DNA of 62,000 nucleotides, taken from assembly GCA_012295275.1 (NCBI GenBank), contig CM022675.1:16752189-16814188 (forward strand). The letters run 5' to 3'. The position numbers and the translations under genes are program-made. The notes under the pieces were generated by a model. The model saw only the letters and a list, made by a program, of their open reading frames with translations. It searched no databases and was not told the DNA's origin. Positions 1-11,390 of this stretch are shown in pieces. The stretch is from Chrysomallon squamiferum (Eukaryota; Mollusca; Gastropoda; Neomphalida; Peltospiridae). Within the stretch, counting starts at the first letter, position 1. Each line of letters begins with the position of its first letter.

Positions 1-1570
1 ATAACACGCATTTTGGAATAACAGTACCGGGGACGAAATATGTCTCTTAAAAAATCGTCAAAGCAACCAGATCTTTACAAGTTCACTTGACACAAAAGTC
101 CCGTTTTATTAATGTTTATATGTAACACTAACACAAATAAATAAATAAATAAATAAATACAGTTACTTACCTTTATAATTTTCTAGAGACTGTGATGTTC
201 GTAACACGAAATAAACAAAGACAAGTTGAAACAATTTCATTTTTCTATTCAACAGTAGAATTGTAGAACTTTATGGTGCCTCACTGAGAATCTGCGAATA
301 TTTTCATCTGCTTTTGAAAGACAAAGTCACGTTTTACCACGTGTAACAGATACCTGCCTACATTTCTCAGTATTGATATTTTAACTTTTATCGTTTAATT
401 ATTTTAAGACAATAGGTGAGAAGTAACCTATTTCATCGAAACAAAGCGATTGCACGTGTTGCCAATCTCAGCTTGTTGTTTTATTAAAAATAGTTTACCA
501 ATAAATTAAACCTAGTAAAAGTCTACTAACACACATGTCACACTCGAAGTTAGATTTAAAATTTAAATCACCTTTGTGTACATTTGATGTTTTAGATTTT
601 AATGTTGTACTTTACTTGAATAAAGATTTTTTTATGTACGTATCTCTGCGTGAGACCGTACTCGTGTTTATCTTCTTTTGAATTATGTGTATTTCAGCTA
701 TGATTATTAAATTAATAATTATTACATTATTATAGTTAATAAATAAACCTGTTCTACACATACGATAATGATAATATCTGACAGAGAACAGAGCTGTACA
801 CTTTGTAAGAACAACAGTTATTAATACGAATTTCCCAGAAAACACAGAGCATGTCTTTGTCACAGGAAGAAAAATATGACGAAAGACGTTGAGCAGGATC
901 GGTCTTGAACACACTGCAGTCACACGCGGCTTACTTCACAACAAACACACTGACTAAAATTCTGTTATCACTGTTATTTATAATTTATTCATCATGAAAT
1001 TTAATTATATATCTTGTTTCAATATACTATGCGTGTTTTTCATTCCGATAAATTTATAATTACCTTAAAGCCCTTAGCCAGTGGTATGATATATTTATCT
1101 AACTACATTTATTTAATGATTATTATAAGCAATCAGTTTTAAATTAGCCGTGTTTAGCTTTGTTAACTCTTGTACTGGTGAGCAAAACGAGAGAATGCTG
1201 CTCAAAAATGCTTTATACGTTAATCAAAGAAAACGAAAATTGTCTTTACAGTGAAAACGTTACTTTTTAGTGTCCTGCTTATTTTGTTAACGTCTGTCTC
1301 ACAGCATTCGCAATAATGCTTTGTTCTTCTTTTTCCTACCCAATCCCGAATACACGTGCCTTATTCGAGTCGGTACTTTTTAGAGGTATACTATGAACCA
1401 TTGCCAGCAGTATCTTAAACAGCATGACTACAAATCTATGGACATACACAACGAAGTAATTTTTGTACCCCCCCCACTATTTCCGTTCTACTTGCATTAA
1501 TACAACACTCGAGTACAAAGTTTTTATATTTTAAATTCTAAAAATAGATTACACGTTTTTGACATTTACC

Positions 1571-1595
1571 GGTTATTATTATTATTATTATTTTT

Positions 1596-1626
<31 letters not shown>

Positions 1627-1660
1627 TTATTATTATTGATATTATTATTATTGATATTGT
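1571..1660. repeat. (TTA)n microsatellite
   Basis: An interrupted TTA/ATT trinucleotide tract of about 90 bases, broken by single T insertions and GATATT units. It is simple sequence with no coding value. Confidence 0.85.
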
Positions 1661-2385
1661 TGTATATTCCATAAGAATGTGCCGTTGATAATTTTATAAA
1701 GAAAAAAGAAATGTTTAGAAAACATTGATTTCTAACATTTAATATTTTATTTATTTCTTCTTATTATTTATTTTGTTTAACTAAGCCTATTTTTTCACAT
1801 CCGATTTGAAGCAACAAAATCACAATGTTTTGACTTCTGTCAATTTTTTTTCTTTTTTAGTTCTAAATCTATTTCGGCACATAAAATTATTGCTGAAAGC
1901 AAAATAATATTTATTTAAGAAAATGTTATTATGAAAAGACCCCAAAATCAGAATTCTACACGTGATAAAAACTTTGATCAGTTCGTTCTCCGCTCACCCG
2001 AATAGCATGTCCACAAGTTCACTGAACTGTGAAAAGAAACACTTAGGTCAGAGGACATTTGCACTTTCATGATGTTCGATAGATAAATCGGACTATGAGG
2101 TCTCCCAATGAAAACACAGAGTTTTTACTTTCCTGATAAAAACGAGATAAACATTCTATCATACTGCGTTAAATTTAAAATATCAAACTTTCCCAGTTTT
2201 AAAATTCAGTACAGATAAACTACAAATATCCATGTGTGTGTGTGTGTTGTAAAGGTGACATTTATTATATATTGTTGGATATTCTTTATAGTGTTGTGTG
2301 TGTGTGTGTATGAGAGAGAGAGTAATAATCGTAATATTGTTTTTGACAGATGATATTCCACACATTTATAGATTAAATATGATCT

Positions 2386-2388
<3 letters not shown>

Positions 2389-2419
<31 letters not shown>

Positions 2420-2420
2420 C

Positions 2421-2450
<30 letters not shown>
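2389..2450. repeat. (AAT)n microsatellite
   Basis: A near-perfect AAT trinucleotide run with one TCA interruption. A second AAT run lies at about 2769-2823. Confidence 0.85.
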
Positions 2451-2451
<1 letters not shown>

Positions 2452-2768
2452 TTATGATGACGATAACAGTAATAATAGTAATAATGTTTTTTCTTACTTT
2501 AATAATTGAGTTAATAGAAAATAGAATAAAATTAAATAAATGTTGTTAACTGTTTATTAGATACAATAAAATTTGTTTGACACTGTTCTTAGTAACGTTT
2601 GATTTATTATAAACAGTTAAACCTTCGTATCACATATTTATCACTAGTAAAATTAATAGAATTAAATTTATTATTCAGTTTAAGTCTTAATCAAAAGGAT
2701 GATGATTCATCTTGGATACCGTGAATATAGTAATAGTTATTGTAGTAGTAATGGTAGTAACCGTAACA

Positions 2769-2823
<55 letters not shown>
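2769..2823. repeat. (AAT)n microsatellite
   Basis: A perfect AAT trinucleotide run of about 18 units. On the minus strand it reads as poly-isoleucine, which explains the spurious open frame there. Confidence 0.85.
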
Positions 2824-2824
<1 letters not shown>

Positions 2825-4212
2825 TAGATTAAGAAGAAGAAGAAGTACAGCACAGCAATAGTAACAGAAAGAAACAAGTTTGAAGAATTTTTTCAAGGTA
2901 TTGTCTGAACTGTAATGTAATCAATAAATCTTTCAATCTAATTTTATAAACGTTTGTCACACTGATACTATGTCCACATTTAGCACATTTTGACAATATT
3001 TCTTAGCAAAACAAGTTTTCAGTAAACGTCAAAGATCAGATGAAATCAGTTACTCAAAATTCAAACATACTTTGCACATCACAGCGATCTGCGTTCCTTG
3101 TCTTTTATTTCAGCATACATTTGTGTTTGAGGCCAGGTGTAATAGTTAGAAATGTTATCTTACGTACGTACGTCTGGTTAGGAAACTGTTCAGTCTGTCC
3201 TGAAGTGTCAGCACGTTAGAAGATTACTTAGCAGATAGAGAGGATAAAAAATATTTATATATTTTTCCTACACTTGAACAAAATAACTTTATTTATTATT
3301 ATTAAATGAAACATACATACTTAGGAATCTCAATAAGAAAATTGTGCTTGGTTAAACGTTAGACCTTAATACATAATTTTTGTCCGATAACTTATTTCAA
3401 TAGTCAGTTATATCAGATGTTTAAAACATTTACTTATATAATATAAATCAGTTTTCCTGCTATCAATAACACCTTCATAAGAGAACATACAACGACAGTA
3501 AATGAACCTTTCAAAACATACTTGTGTGGATAACAATTTACAGGTTTCATAATTTAATTTAATTTTAAATTTTTATCACCTTTGAGACAACTATCTATAT
3601 ATTAACAGTAATTAATGTGTTTTCTTTTAGGTATCAGATGATTTGTACAAATATGTGATTTAATTTTGTTTGTTTTTCACTGGGAAAACACAACAGTAAA
3701 CAATAAACATGTATATGAATGTTAAATATACATAATTAATAGTCCTGATTAAAGTAAATAATTTTAAAAAAATAGAAGAAACTTATTTTGCTCACATAAA
3801 TTACACTGAAACTATTATATTTCAAATTATTCTTCCAAAATAAAAAAATTCATAAATAAATAAATAATTGAAGATGCTTGGCTGTTAACTGATAATTAGC
3901 TTGGTGTGGACATCTTCCAGTCTCAGCACTGGATGGAAACTATAAAATATTGCTGGTGTCGAATATCTAGAATTTATGATATTTTTATTTGGATATTAAA
4001 TCAATAATAATTTAGTCTCATTTTTGTGTTGTGGGAATCTGACTGAATATACCATCTTTTATCATCCCCATTTAAAATTTTTGAAATAAAACAACACATT
4101 CAAATATTTATAAAACCTGAATCACGTTTATGATTCAAATTTTCCTTTAATTACAAAATCTACAAGTCACTTCAAGATCTGGTCTTATTTATTAATTTAT
4201 GTTATTTTATTA

Positions 4213-4218
4213 TTTATT
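4213..4218 (-). terminator. Candidate polyadenylation signal for MRPL45
   Basis: TTTATT on the plus strand reads AATAAA on the transcribed strand, about 14 bases past the MRPL45 stop codon. Several overlapping AATAAA-like sites follow to about 4185, so which one is used cannot be decided from sequence. Confidence 0.35.
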
Positions 4219-4231
4219 TATTTTTGTTCAT

Positions 4232-7200
4232 TCAAGAAGACACAGCAACTTCAGTTTCAGTATCTTCCTCTGGAGGCAAGGGAGAAAACTCTGGTTTACG
4301 AAATGTTTTTAACAATGGTTCACGTGGTGGCATCCAGTCTGGAATAATTTTGCCATGAACTCTCCAGGTTCCGTATACATTTGCAACATGTTTCTCCAAA
4401 ACAATATATTCCAAAACATCCTTAGGAACAGTCTCACTTCCATACATGAGTCGACCAAATCTGTCGTAAACAGCAAGAATCTGAAACAATGAATCAAATA
4501 ATTTTTATTTTTTTTACATGATTTATAATTATTTAACATTTTTTAACACTTTTATGAAACTACAGAATAAATTACAAAAAAATATAATTTTACTAACACA
4601 TATGAGTGTAGAGTTGTGCTGTTTTTTTTTTTTTTTAAATATTAAGCTAAGTGGACATCTATTATTACATATAATGCAGACCCAGATGATAAAAATTATC
4701 AAACTTTTCCAATTAGAAAAATAACAAAATAAAAACTAATTAACATAGCTGCTTTTCAACTATTTTTTTTCACTTATTCTTTTTTTGTTATTCCAGTTTT
4801 ATACAATAGTACACTTTATAAAATCAATGCTGTTAGTATGTCAGTAAACATGAGACGAAATCACAGACCTGCTTTGTGTGCATTCTCACTGTCACTTGTG
4901 CAAAAATATTGTCTTTGCCAAACATCTCCTGTGTTCTGATCTGCATCACTCGAGGTGGCTCTATTGATTCAACAAACTTCCATTTCAGAGTCTTGTTTTC
5001 TAAACCAAAAAGCATTTCCTGAAAAAGTAAATATAATATGCATAATAATTTTTTTTTAATAATTCCTGTATTAAATGCATTATGAAGCTGTATTGGCAGA
5101 TATGATTCTAAACATATTAACTCTTTTTTTAAGTAAGGGTCATGAAGAAGATTATTTGGCACCCTGTAATGATTAATAAAAACACGGTATTAACAGTGAT
5201 AGTTTATATATTTCAATATGAATACAGACTTCAGATGATACTTTAGAAAATAAGCTATCATTTTTGTTGGGTTAATATGTTTTTGTTTCCCAGAATAAAA
5301 TGAAAAATTAAAGTGAATGTCAAATTGTATTTGTAATTAAAAAAAGAAAAGTAATTGTAATTAACATAATTGTTTAATTATTATGGGTTTTACAAATAAT
5401 TTTAAATGGTATAATTAACTGAAAACCAACATTAATATTTACTCAAAATTAATTACTTACTGGAAAAGCCTTTTCTGTTACAAGGTTATGCAATTTATCT
5501 TCATTTTTGTAAATACTGTGATTGAAAAAAAAGAAGAATTATTTATACATTATTCATTAATGTTTTAAACAGAACATCAGTGCAATATATATATATATAA
5601 GTATGATAATCAAAATCGTTAAAAAAGATAATTTTGATGAGATAAAAATGAGGAATTTAACAGTTCTAGTATGCTTATACTATAATATGGTTTTCACCTG
5701 AACACTTCACTATAAAATTTAGTCAAAAGTCATTCAAAGAATATTTACTGATTTTTGATTACTCACTTTTAAATGATAAATTAATTTTAATGGAGTTTCC
5801 ATGGCAACTGTTGCTGATATTACTTACTCTTGCAGTGCTTCCTGGGCCTCTATGACGATGTTTTGTGCTTGCCGGGCAAATTCTTTAGTGTCAAAATCTT
5901 CTTCAAATTGTCTTACTTTACGTAATTCCATCAAAGATTTACCTTTCTTCTCAAACTCCTTATATTTTGTCTTAACTCCCTGCAGATAAAATATTAAATG
6001 AATATCTGAAATATTTCTTTCTCATCATTTACTTTATATTATATATAGTAAAAAAAAAATTAATAAAAGAAGAAAACTAAAAACGAATGTAGTTTCTCCC
6101 TTATATTCAAGTTTATAAAATATATAAATATTCATACAAAACAGACATTGCAAATAATTTGAATTTTTAAAATGTGCACCGACTGAATGATACAATCATC
6201 AGCTATCTTTTGAAATATCTAATGTTTGTTCCACACCAGATAACATGACTACAAACATGTTTGTTTACATTATTTGGCTTGAAGCATGTGCAGATCACTG
6301 TATCAAAGAAGACATTATATATTTCAAATGGACATTAATAACAGTTATAATTTAATTTACCTGTGGTGAAATTAGAGATCTTTTCCCATCACCCTCTGGG
6401 GGTACGAATTCTTCTATCACTGCACCTAAAACAAACAAAATAAAAATGAAACATTATGTGCTCATATATACACACATACAGACATATATACACTGTGTTT
6501 TAAAAAATAAAATAAATCAGATGATTCTAACAAGTTTAGATGTAAATAAAATAATAATGAATGTAGTTAAGATTTAGGAACATACACATGTATACTAACA
6601 CAGATTTTTTCACCATTAGTAGTTATACATCCACACACACACACACTGATATATTAGATAAAAACTCATTTTTATTAAAACAGCTAATATATACAAACTC
6701 AAATAATACACAAACACAAAAATCTAGATAAATACATATTATAAAACATTCATTTTCTCACCTGTACACACACATACACTCAGTTATATCTACCTGAACA
6801 CACACACAAACTCGGTTATATCTACCTGTACACACACCTACCCTAAGTTATATATAACTATACACACACATACACTCAGTTATATCTACCTGTACACACA
6901 TACACTCAGTTATATCTACCTGTACATACATACACTCAATTATATCTACCTGTAAACACACATACACTCAGTTATATCTATCTGTACACACAAACTCAGT
7001 TATATCTACCTGTACACACACACACTCAGTTATATCTACCTGTAAACACACACACTCAGTTATATCTACCTGTACACACACATACACTCAGTTATACCTG
7101 TACACACACACACACTCAGTTATACCTGTACACACATACACTCAGTTATATCTACCTGTAAACATACATACACTCAGTTATATCTACCTGTACACACACA

Positions 7201-8968
7201 TACACTCAGTTATATCTACCTGTACACACATACACTCAGTTATATCTACCTGTACACACATACACTCAGTTATATCTACCTGTACACATACATACACTCA
7301 GTTATATCTACCTGTTGAACAAATGTTGAGAGGTCGATTCTGATCACTGCGTGGGGGCAGTCGGCCATCTTTTTTCATCCTCATTCTCATTTCATCAGGT
7401 GTCATTTTCAGATCTGCCATCATTTCACCAAAGTCAGGCAGATCAACCTAAACAGGTATTTGTTACTAAAGTTACTTGTGAACAGTAATTGTGATTGTAA
7501 ATCATATATATATATAAAATTCATTTTAAAAAGAATCAGTAACTTTTAATTTAAATTCTTTTTCTTACCTTTCTGACTTTTTCTCGTCTTTGTTTCCTCC
7601 ATTTTGGATCAAAATGTTTGGCAGAAGGAAATCTAACCTGTTGCTGACCAAGAACTGGTGCAATTTTCAAAAGTGAATTAATAAACTGTATATTCTGAAA
7701 AAAAAAAAAAATAATAATAATAATAATAATAACAAAACTTTAACAGACTGAATCAAGTAACATCAAAATGTCATTCATCTAATGTGAAACATGGTTTTAA
7801 TGATTAGTATTAATAATATGTAATGAAATAAATGATAATAAATTTAGTAAATGGCCAGAATAAACCACTGTTTAACAATGATGTTAATACATTCTCAGTG
7901 CATTAACTAATTTTATAATGATATCATAATTATCAGAGTATTGTAAATGGAAGCTCAATTTATCATGATATCCCTTGTTTATTTATGACAATCTGTTTTA
8001 TTACAACATCAGTGACTCATTCGGTCATTTTTCATCCCAGTTTATCAGATAAATTAGTATGTACTTTCCTAACCCCAGAAAGATGGATACAGAAAATCCC
8101 TAGTTGCTCATAAATAACATAAAAAGAATAAGTTTAAAAAGAAAGTTCCATTTCATATTCTCTTCAGTCCTTAAACATTATGAATATGAAAACAAAAATT
8201 TAAATATGTAATAACAAATCTTTGTTAAAAGGGTTATTACTACTACTGTTTTCAGCTAATTTCAATGATATGTTTCAGACCTGATTAAGATCATAAATAT
8301 ATTAATTATATTTTGAGCTTCTTAATGAGTTTTATCAAGTATCATGAAGTGTCGGTCACAATGGTATTGTACAGGGTGAATGTATAGTTTAAAACTGCTG
8401 CATATCATTTGTCATGATTTGGTGTTTTGGAATTTATCAAGCAAATTCAACAAGTTGAGTTTACTTTTTTGGTCGAGATTACTAAATTATACATACAGTG
8501 GATAAGTACCTACCGAATACTGTTGCTAATAGCAATAGTTACTTTAGTAGTATTACTTTTATTCATTCGTAATTATTTATTAAACTTTGTATAACGAGAT
8601 TTCCTTAATTTGTAAACAAACACGTATTAGACTTAGTCTAATATCATTTTATAATTCTTGGAGGAGTTAGTAAAATTAAATGTTATGAATAATCAAGTAA
8701 ATAAAAATGTTATGTCATTAACGTTATATGTTATTCATTGATTCTCATTCTAATCTGCTATTGAATTATTCAGTTTCGAACGTGCCATAAAATCATTCCA
8801 AATTTTGAATAAACTAGGAAACAAGCGCGTATGAATTGTAATTATTTGTTGAATTGATGATGTTTATGTTTCATCAAGTAAAGACATATTATAAATAATT
8901 CAGTTATTCATAGTAAAAACCTGGATGTTTTTCGCTTGACCCAGACACTTAGTAATGTACGCTGCCAT
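4232..8968 (-). CDS. MRPL45: Mitochondrial large ribosomal subunit protein mL45
   Basis: Structural protein of the mitochondrial large ribosomal subunit, with a Tim44-like fold near the polypeptide exit; inner-membrane tethering is known for the family. Eight coding exons, read from high to low coordinate: 8968-8921, 7694-7569, 7447-7312, 6425-6361, 5979-5828, 5515-5461, 5018-4869 and 4480-4232, with the stop at 4234-4232. All junctions are GT-AG, and the total is 981 nt, or 326 residues, against about 306 in human. The start [10 protein letters not shown] begins a basic region ([12 protein letters not shown]) that fits a mitochondrial presequence. Recognisable mL45 blocks are [47 protein letters not shown] and [16 protein letters not shown], followed by [14 protein letters not shown] and a C-terminal [12 protein letters not shown]. 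The acidic tail (PPEEDTETE) matches the family's variable end. The next gene, BZW, starts about 2.4 kb away in the opposite direction. Confidence 0.93.
6761..7318 (-). repeat. Minisatellite in MRPL45 intron 3, units carrying the 5' splice site
   Basis: About 18 units of 25-32 bases fill the intron next to MRPL45 coding exon 3. The plus-strand unit is roughly GTTATATCTACCTGT followed by a short ACACACATACACTCA spacer. Read on the transcribed strand, each unit contains ACAGGTAGATATAAC. The genuine exon-intron boundary at 7312/7311 is itself ACAG|GTAGATATAAC. The array therefore starts exactly at the splice donor and repeats it. Some units vary (TATCTG, or a shortened TATACCTG). Confidence 0.9.
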
Positions 8969-9210
8969 ACTGCTTTTGTTTCAAATTTCCTCTTTTTTTC
9001 AGGGAGATCCATTTAACTGTTGATTTACTTGGCATGTCAGATTAAAATTGTGGAAGGAACAACCGACGTTAAATTATTTAATAATATTTCAACACATCAG
9101 TCGTAGCATCTGTATTCCAGTCTTGTAACTTTGCATCTTGACAGTTTAGACAGTTACATAAACATGCACATTATAATATATATATATTATGTATGTATGT
9201 GTATATGTGT
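8969..9210. other. Short upstream flank of MRPL45
   Basis: This holds the presumed promoter and 5' leader of the minus-strand MRPL45 gene. I see no clear TATA box or other defined element. A few TATATA/TGTATG repeats begin at its right end. Confidence 0.3.
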
Positions 9211-9364
9211 ATGATTCTCTCTCTCTCGGCAATAAACCTTACACTGAAGTGTGTATATATATGTGTGTGTGTGTGTCTGTGTGTGTGTGCGTGTGTTCAT
9301 CATGTGTGTGTGTATATATATATATATCTACACACACACACATACTTTAGTGTAAAGCTTGTTG

Positions 9365-9452
<88 letters not shown>

Positions 9453-9455
9453 CAT
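9211..9455. mobile_element. MITE-like inverted repeat with microsatellite arms
   Basis: The left arm begins ATGATTCTCTCTCTCTCGGC, then reads AATAAACCTTACACTGAAGT and runs into (TG)n. The right arm, read in reverse, gives ATGATTCTCTC...TCGGC, then AACAAGCTTTACACTAAAGT and (TG)n. The arms are thus inverted copies of about 60 bases of unique plus simple sequence. The CT part has six or seven dinucleotides on the left and has expanded to about 80 bases of GA (9369-9450) on the right. There is no transposase. A non-autonomous foldback or MITE element is the likeliest reading; a target-site duplication is not obvious. Confidence 0.6.
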
Positions 9456-9660
9456 TTCACCTGATCTAGTATTCTCTGAAAAAGAAGTGAAATAAAATCA
9501 AATGAAATAGACATATAACACAAATAAATAAATATACATAAACTTTTTTTAGTTGATGCCTAGCATTTTGTCAAATGATTTGCGATTTTAGACTAATCAG
9601 TTATTTTTAATAGTAATGGTCATATTTATATACGTCTTATATAGCAAAAAAAAAACAACA

Positions 9661-9661
<1 letters not shown>

Positions 9662-9721
<60 letters not shown>
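9662..9721. repeat. (CT)n microsatellite
   Basis: A pure CT dinucleotide tract of about 60 bases following an A-run and CAACAA. It lies in the MRPL45-BZW intergenic region. Confidence 0.9.
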
Positions 9722-9723
<2 letters not shown>

Positions 9724-10466
9724 CTGTCTTTCTCCTACAAATATTTTTGAAAGTCCCAAGGCATTTTAAAACAACAGCTTTTTCTTATGACATTCAGGAG
9801 TCTATACAGTTCTGTACTTAAATTGATTGTATAACAGTAATGAATTTGTTAATTTATTTTAAATTTTTATAAGATCCAATATTTTAATTTTTAACAATAA
9901 TATAATTTGTTGTTGTCAGTTTGTCTTCTCCTTTTAAACATAATTTTCGAATTATGATTCTTTTTACGCTTAACTGTAATCTGTCATATAGAAGTTAATT
10001 TATACTGATATTTTGTTTCATATTATAGATGCGCAACAGGTAAATTTGAGAAATCAAGAGAAACAGTCAATTCGTGATTTTACGAGATTTCGTGAGAATT
10101 TGCATGAAAACCATTTGCTTTCTTGAGAAAAAGAAAGGCTGTGGTGAACTAAGTCAGGTGAAAAAATTCGGTAAATAATTGAAGAAAATATAAAATAATT
10201 AGAACAAGTTTCAGATTTATATAGTAGATATAACCATTAATCAGTATCTTTTCTTTGCTTATGATTTTGTTGCTCTTATTTGCCAATATTAAGATAAGCG
10301 CTGGTGATTTCCGCTAATGTTGGGATTGGAATTTCCAAAATGGATGTCTGCCAATGCGTCATTGTATCGAGCTTTAAGTTTTTAGATTTTTGTTTTTTCC
10401 ATTGCAGTTGTTTATTTTGTTATTATTACATAAAAAATATATTTTCCTAAAGGTATGATATTGACT

Positions 10467-10908
10467 AATGTGTTGAAAGATAAGAAAATTTAATTTCGTT
10501 GCGGAAATATTTTCAGAAGGAAGGGGAAAAAAGGGGATTCTACCACGAAAGATACTATTAAAAAGTATTATATTTATAACTATACTAGTATACAGTGTTT
10601 AACTAGAGAAAATAAGGGCTTATTAGGGTGTTTGAAATTGCTGATACTTAATTAATTTTCAACATATTTACTAGATTTTTGGTGTTTTTTTCAATGATAT
10701 TAATTAATCATTTAATGTGTTGAAAGAAAAATAAATAAATTTCGTTGTGGAAATATTTTCAGAAGAAAGGGAAAAAAGAGGGGATTGTCCACTGAAGGAT
10801 ACTAATTACTATATATAATATAGTGTTTATCTGGACGAAAATAAGGGGATTTCAAATTGCTGATACTTATTTTTAACACATTCACTTGATTTTGGTGTGT
10901 TTTTTTAA
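10467..10908. repeat. Tandem duplication of a ~225-bp segment
   Basis: Two diverged direct copies lie head to tail: about 10467-10691 and 10714-10908. Shared blocks in order are AATGTGTTGAAAG, AATTTCGTTG.GGAAATATT, TTCAGAAG.AAGGG, GGATACTA-like text, TTTGAAATTGCTGATACTTA and a closing GATTTTGGTGT/T-run. They sit 0.5 to 0.9 kb before the BZW start codon, so in its promoter or first intron. No coding potential is seen. Confidence 0.7.
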
Positions 10909-11390
10909 AGGGGTTTACAAGCTATTAGTATTACTCAACTTGTTTGTTTTCAGATTTCTGGGGTTTGATAATTATTGTCCACAAGATAGTGTCAAAACAT
11001 TTTTTTTTTGGTTTTCCTTTTTGGTTTTTTATAAGTAATAATTAAAGACAAAGAAATAAACAAATAGGCAATGTATATTTTCTTTTTTGTGTATAAAAAT
11101 ATATATTTAGAAATAATAATAATTTAAAAATTTTTTTTAATAAAAGCTGTTGAAAAAAAGAAAATTGCAAGTCTGTGTCATGAGTTACTAAAATTTAAAA
11201 TATTGGTACTTTTCATTGATATTTTGGTAGATGGACATTGTAACAACAATGCATTTCCGTATCTGTGTTAAAAAAGAATATATATGTATACATCTAAACA
11301 AATTCGGTTCCAGTGCAGATCTGTATTTTATAGATATTAAATGTAATATAACATTTTTATTTTTCTATTATTATTTTTTTCAGAAGTTTT

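Larger units (their letters stand above)
1..4212. other. Intergenic AT-rich DNA with no gene seen
   Basis: I see no conserved coding sequence on either strand here. The short open frames are low-complexity or lack homology I can recognise. The stretch holds a (TTA)n tract at about 1571-1660 and (AAT)n tracts at about 2389-2450 and 2769-2823. It also has short (TG)n/(GA)n runs near 2233-2325. The right end lies downstream of the minus-strand MRPL45 gene and should contain its 3' untranslated region. Confidence 0.6.

Noticed and set aside
6761-7318. CRISPR-like regular repeats
   Set aside because: The units are contiguous with variable simple-sequence spacers in a eukaryotic intron. This is a minisatellite.
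9193-9495. 100-residue frame with a long Arg-Glu repeat
   Set aside because: It is the translation of (GA)n and (TG)n simple sequence inside the MITE-like element.
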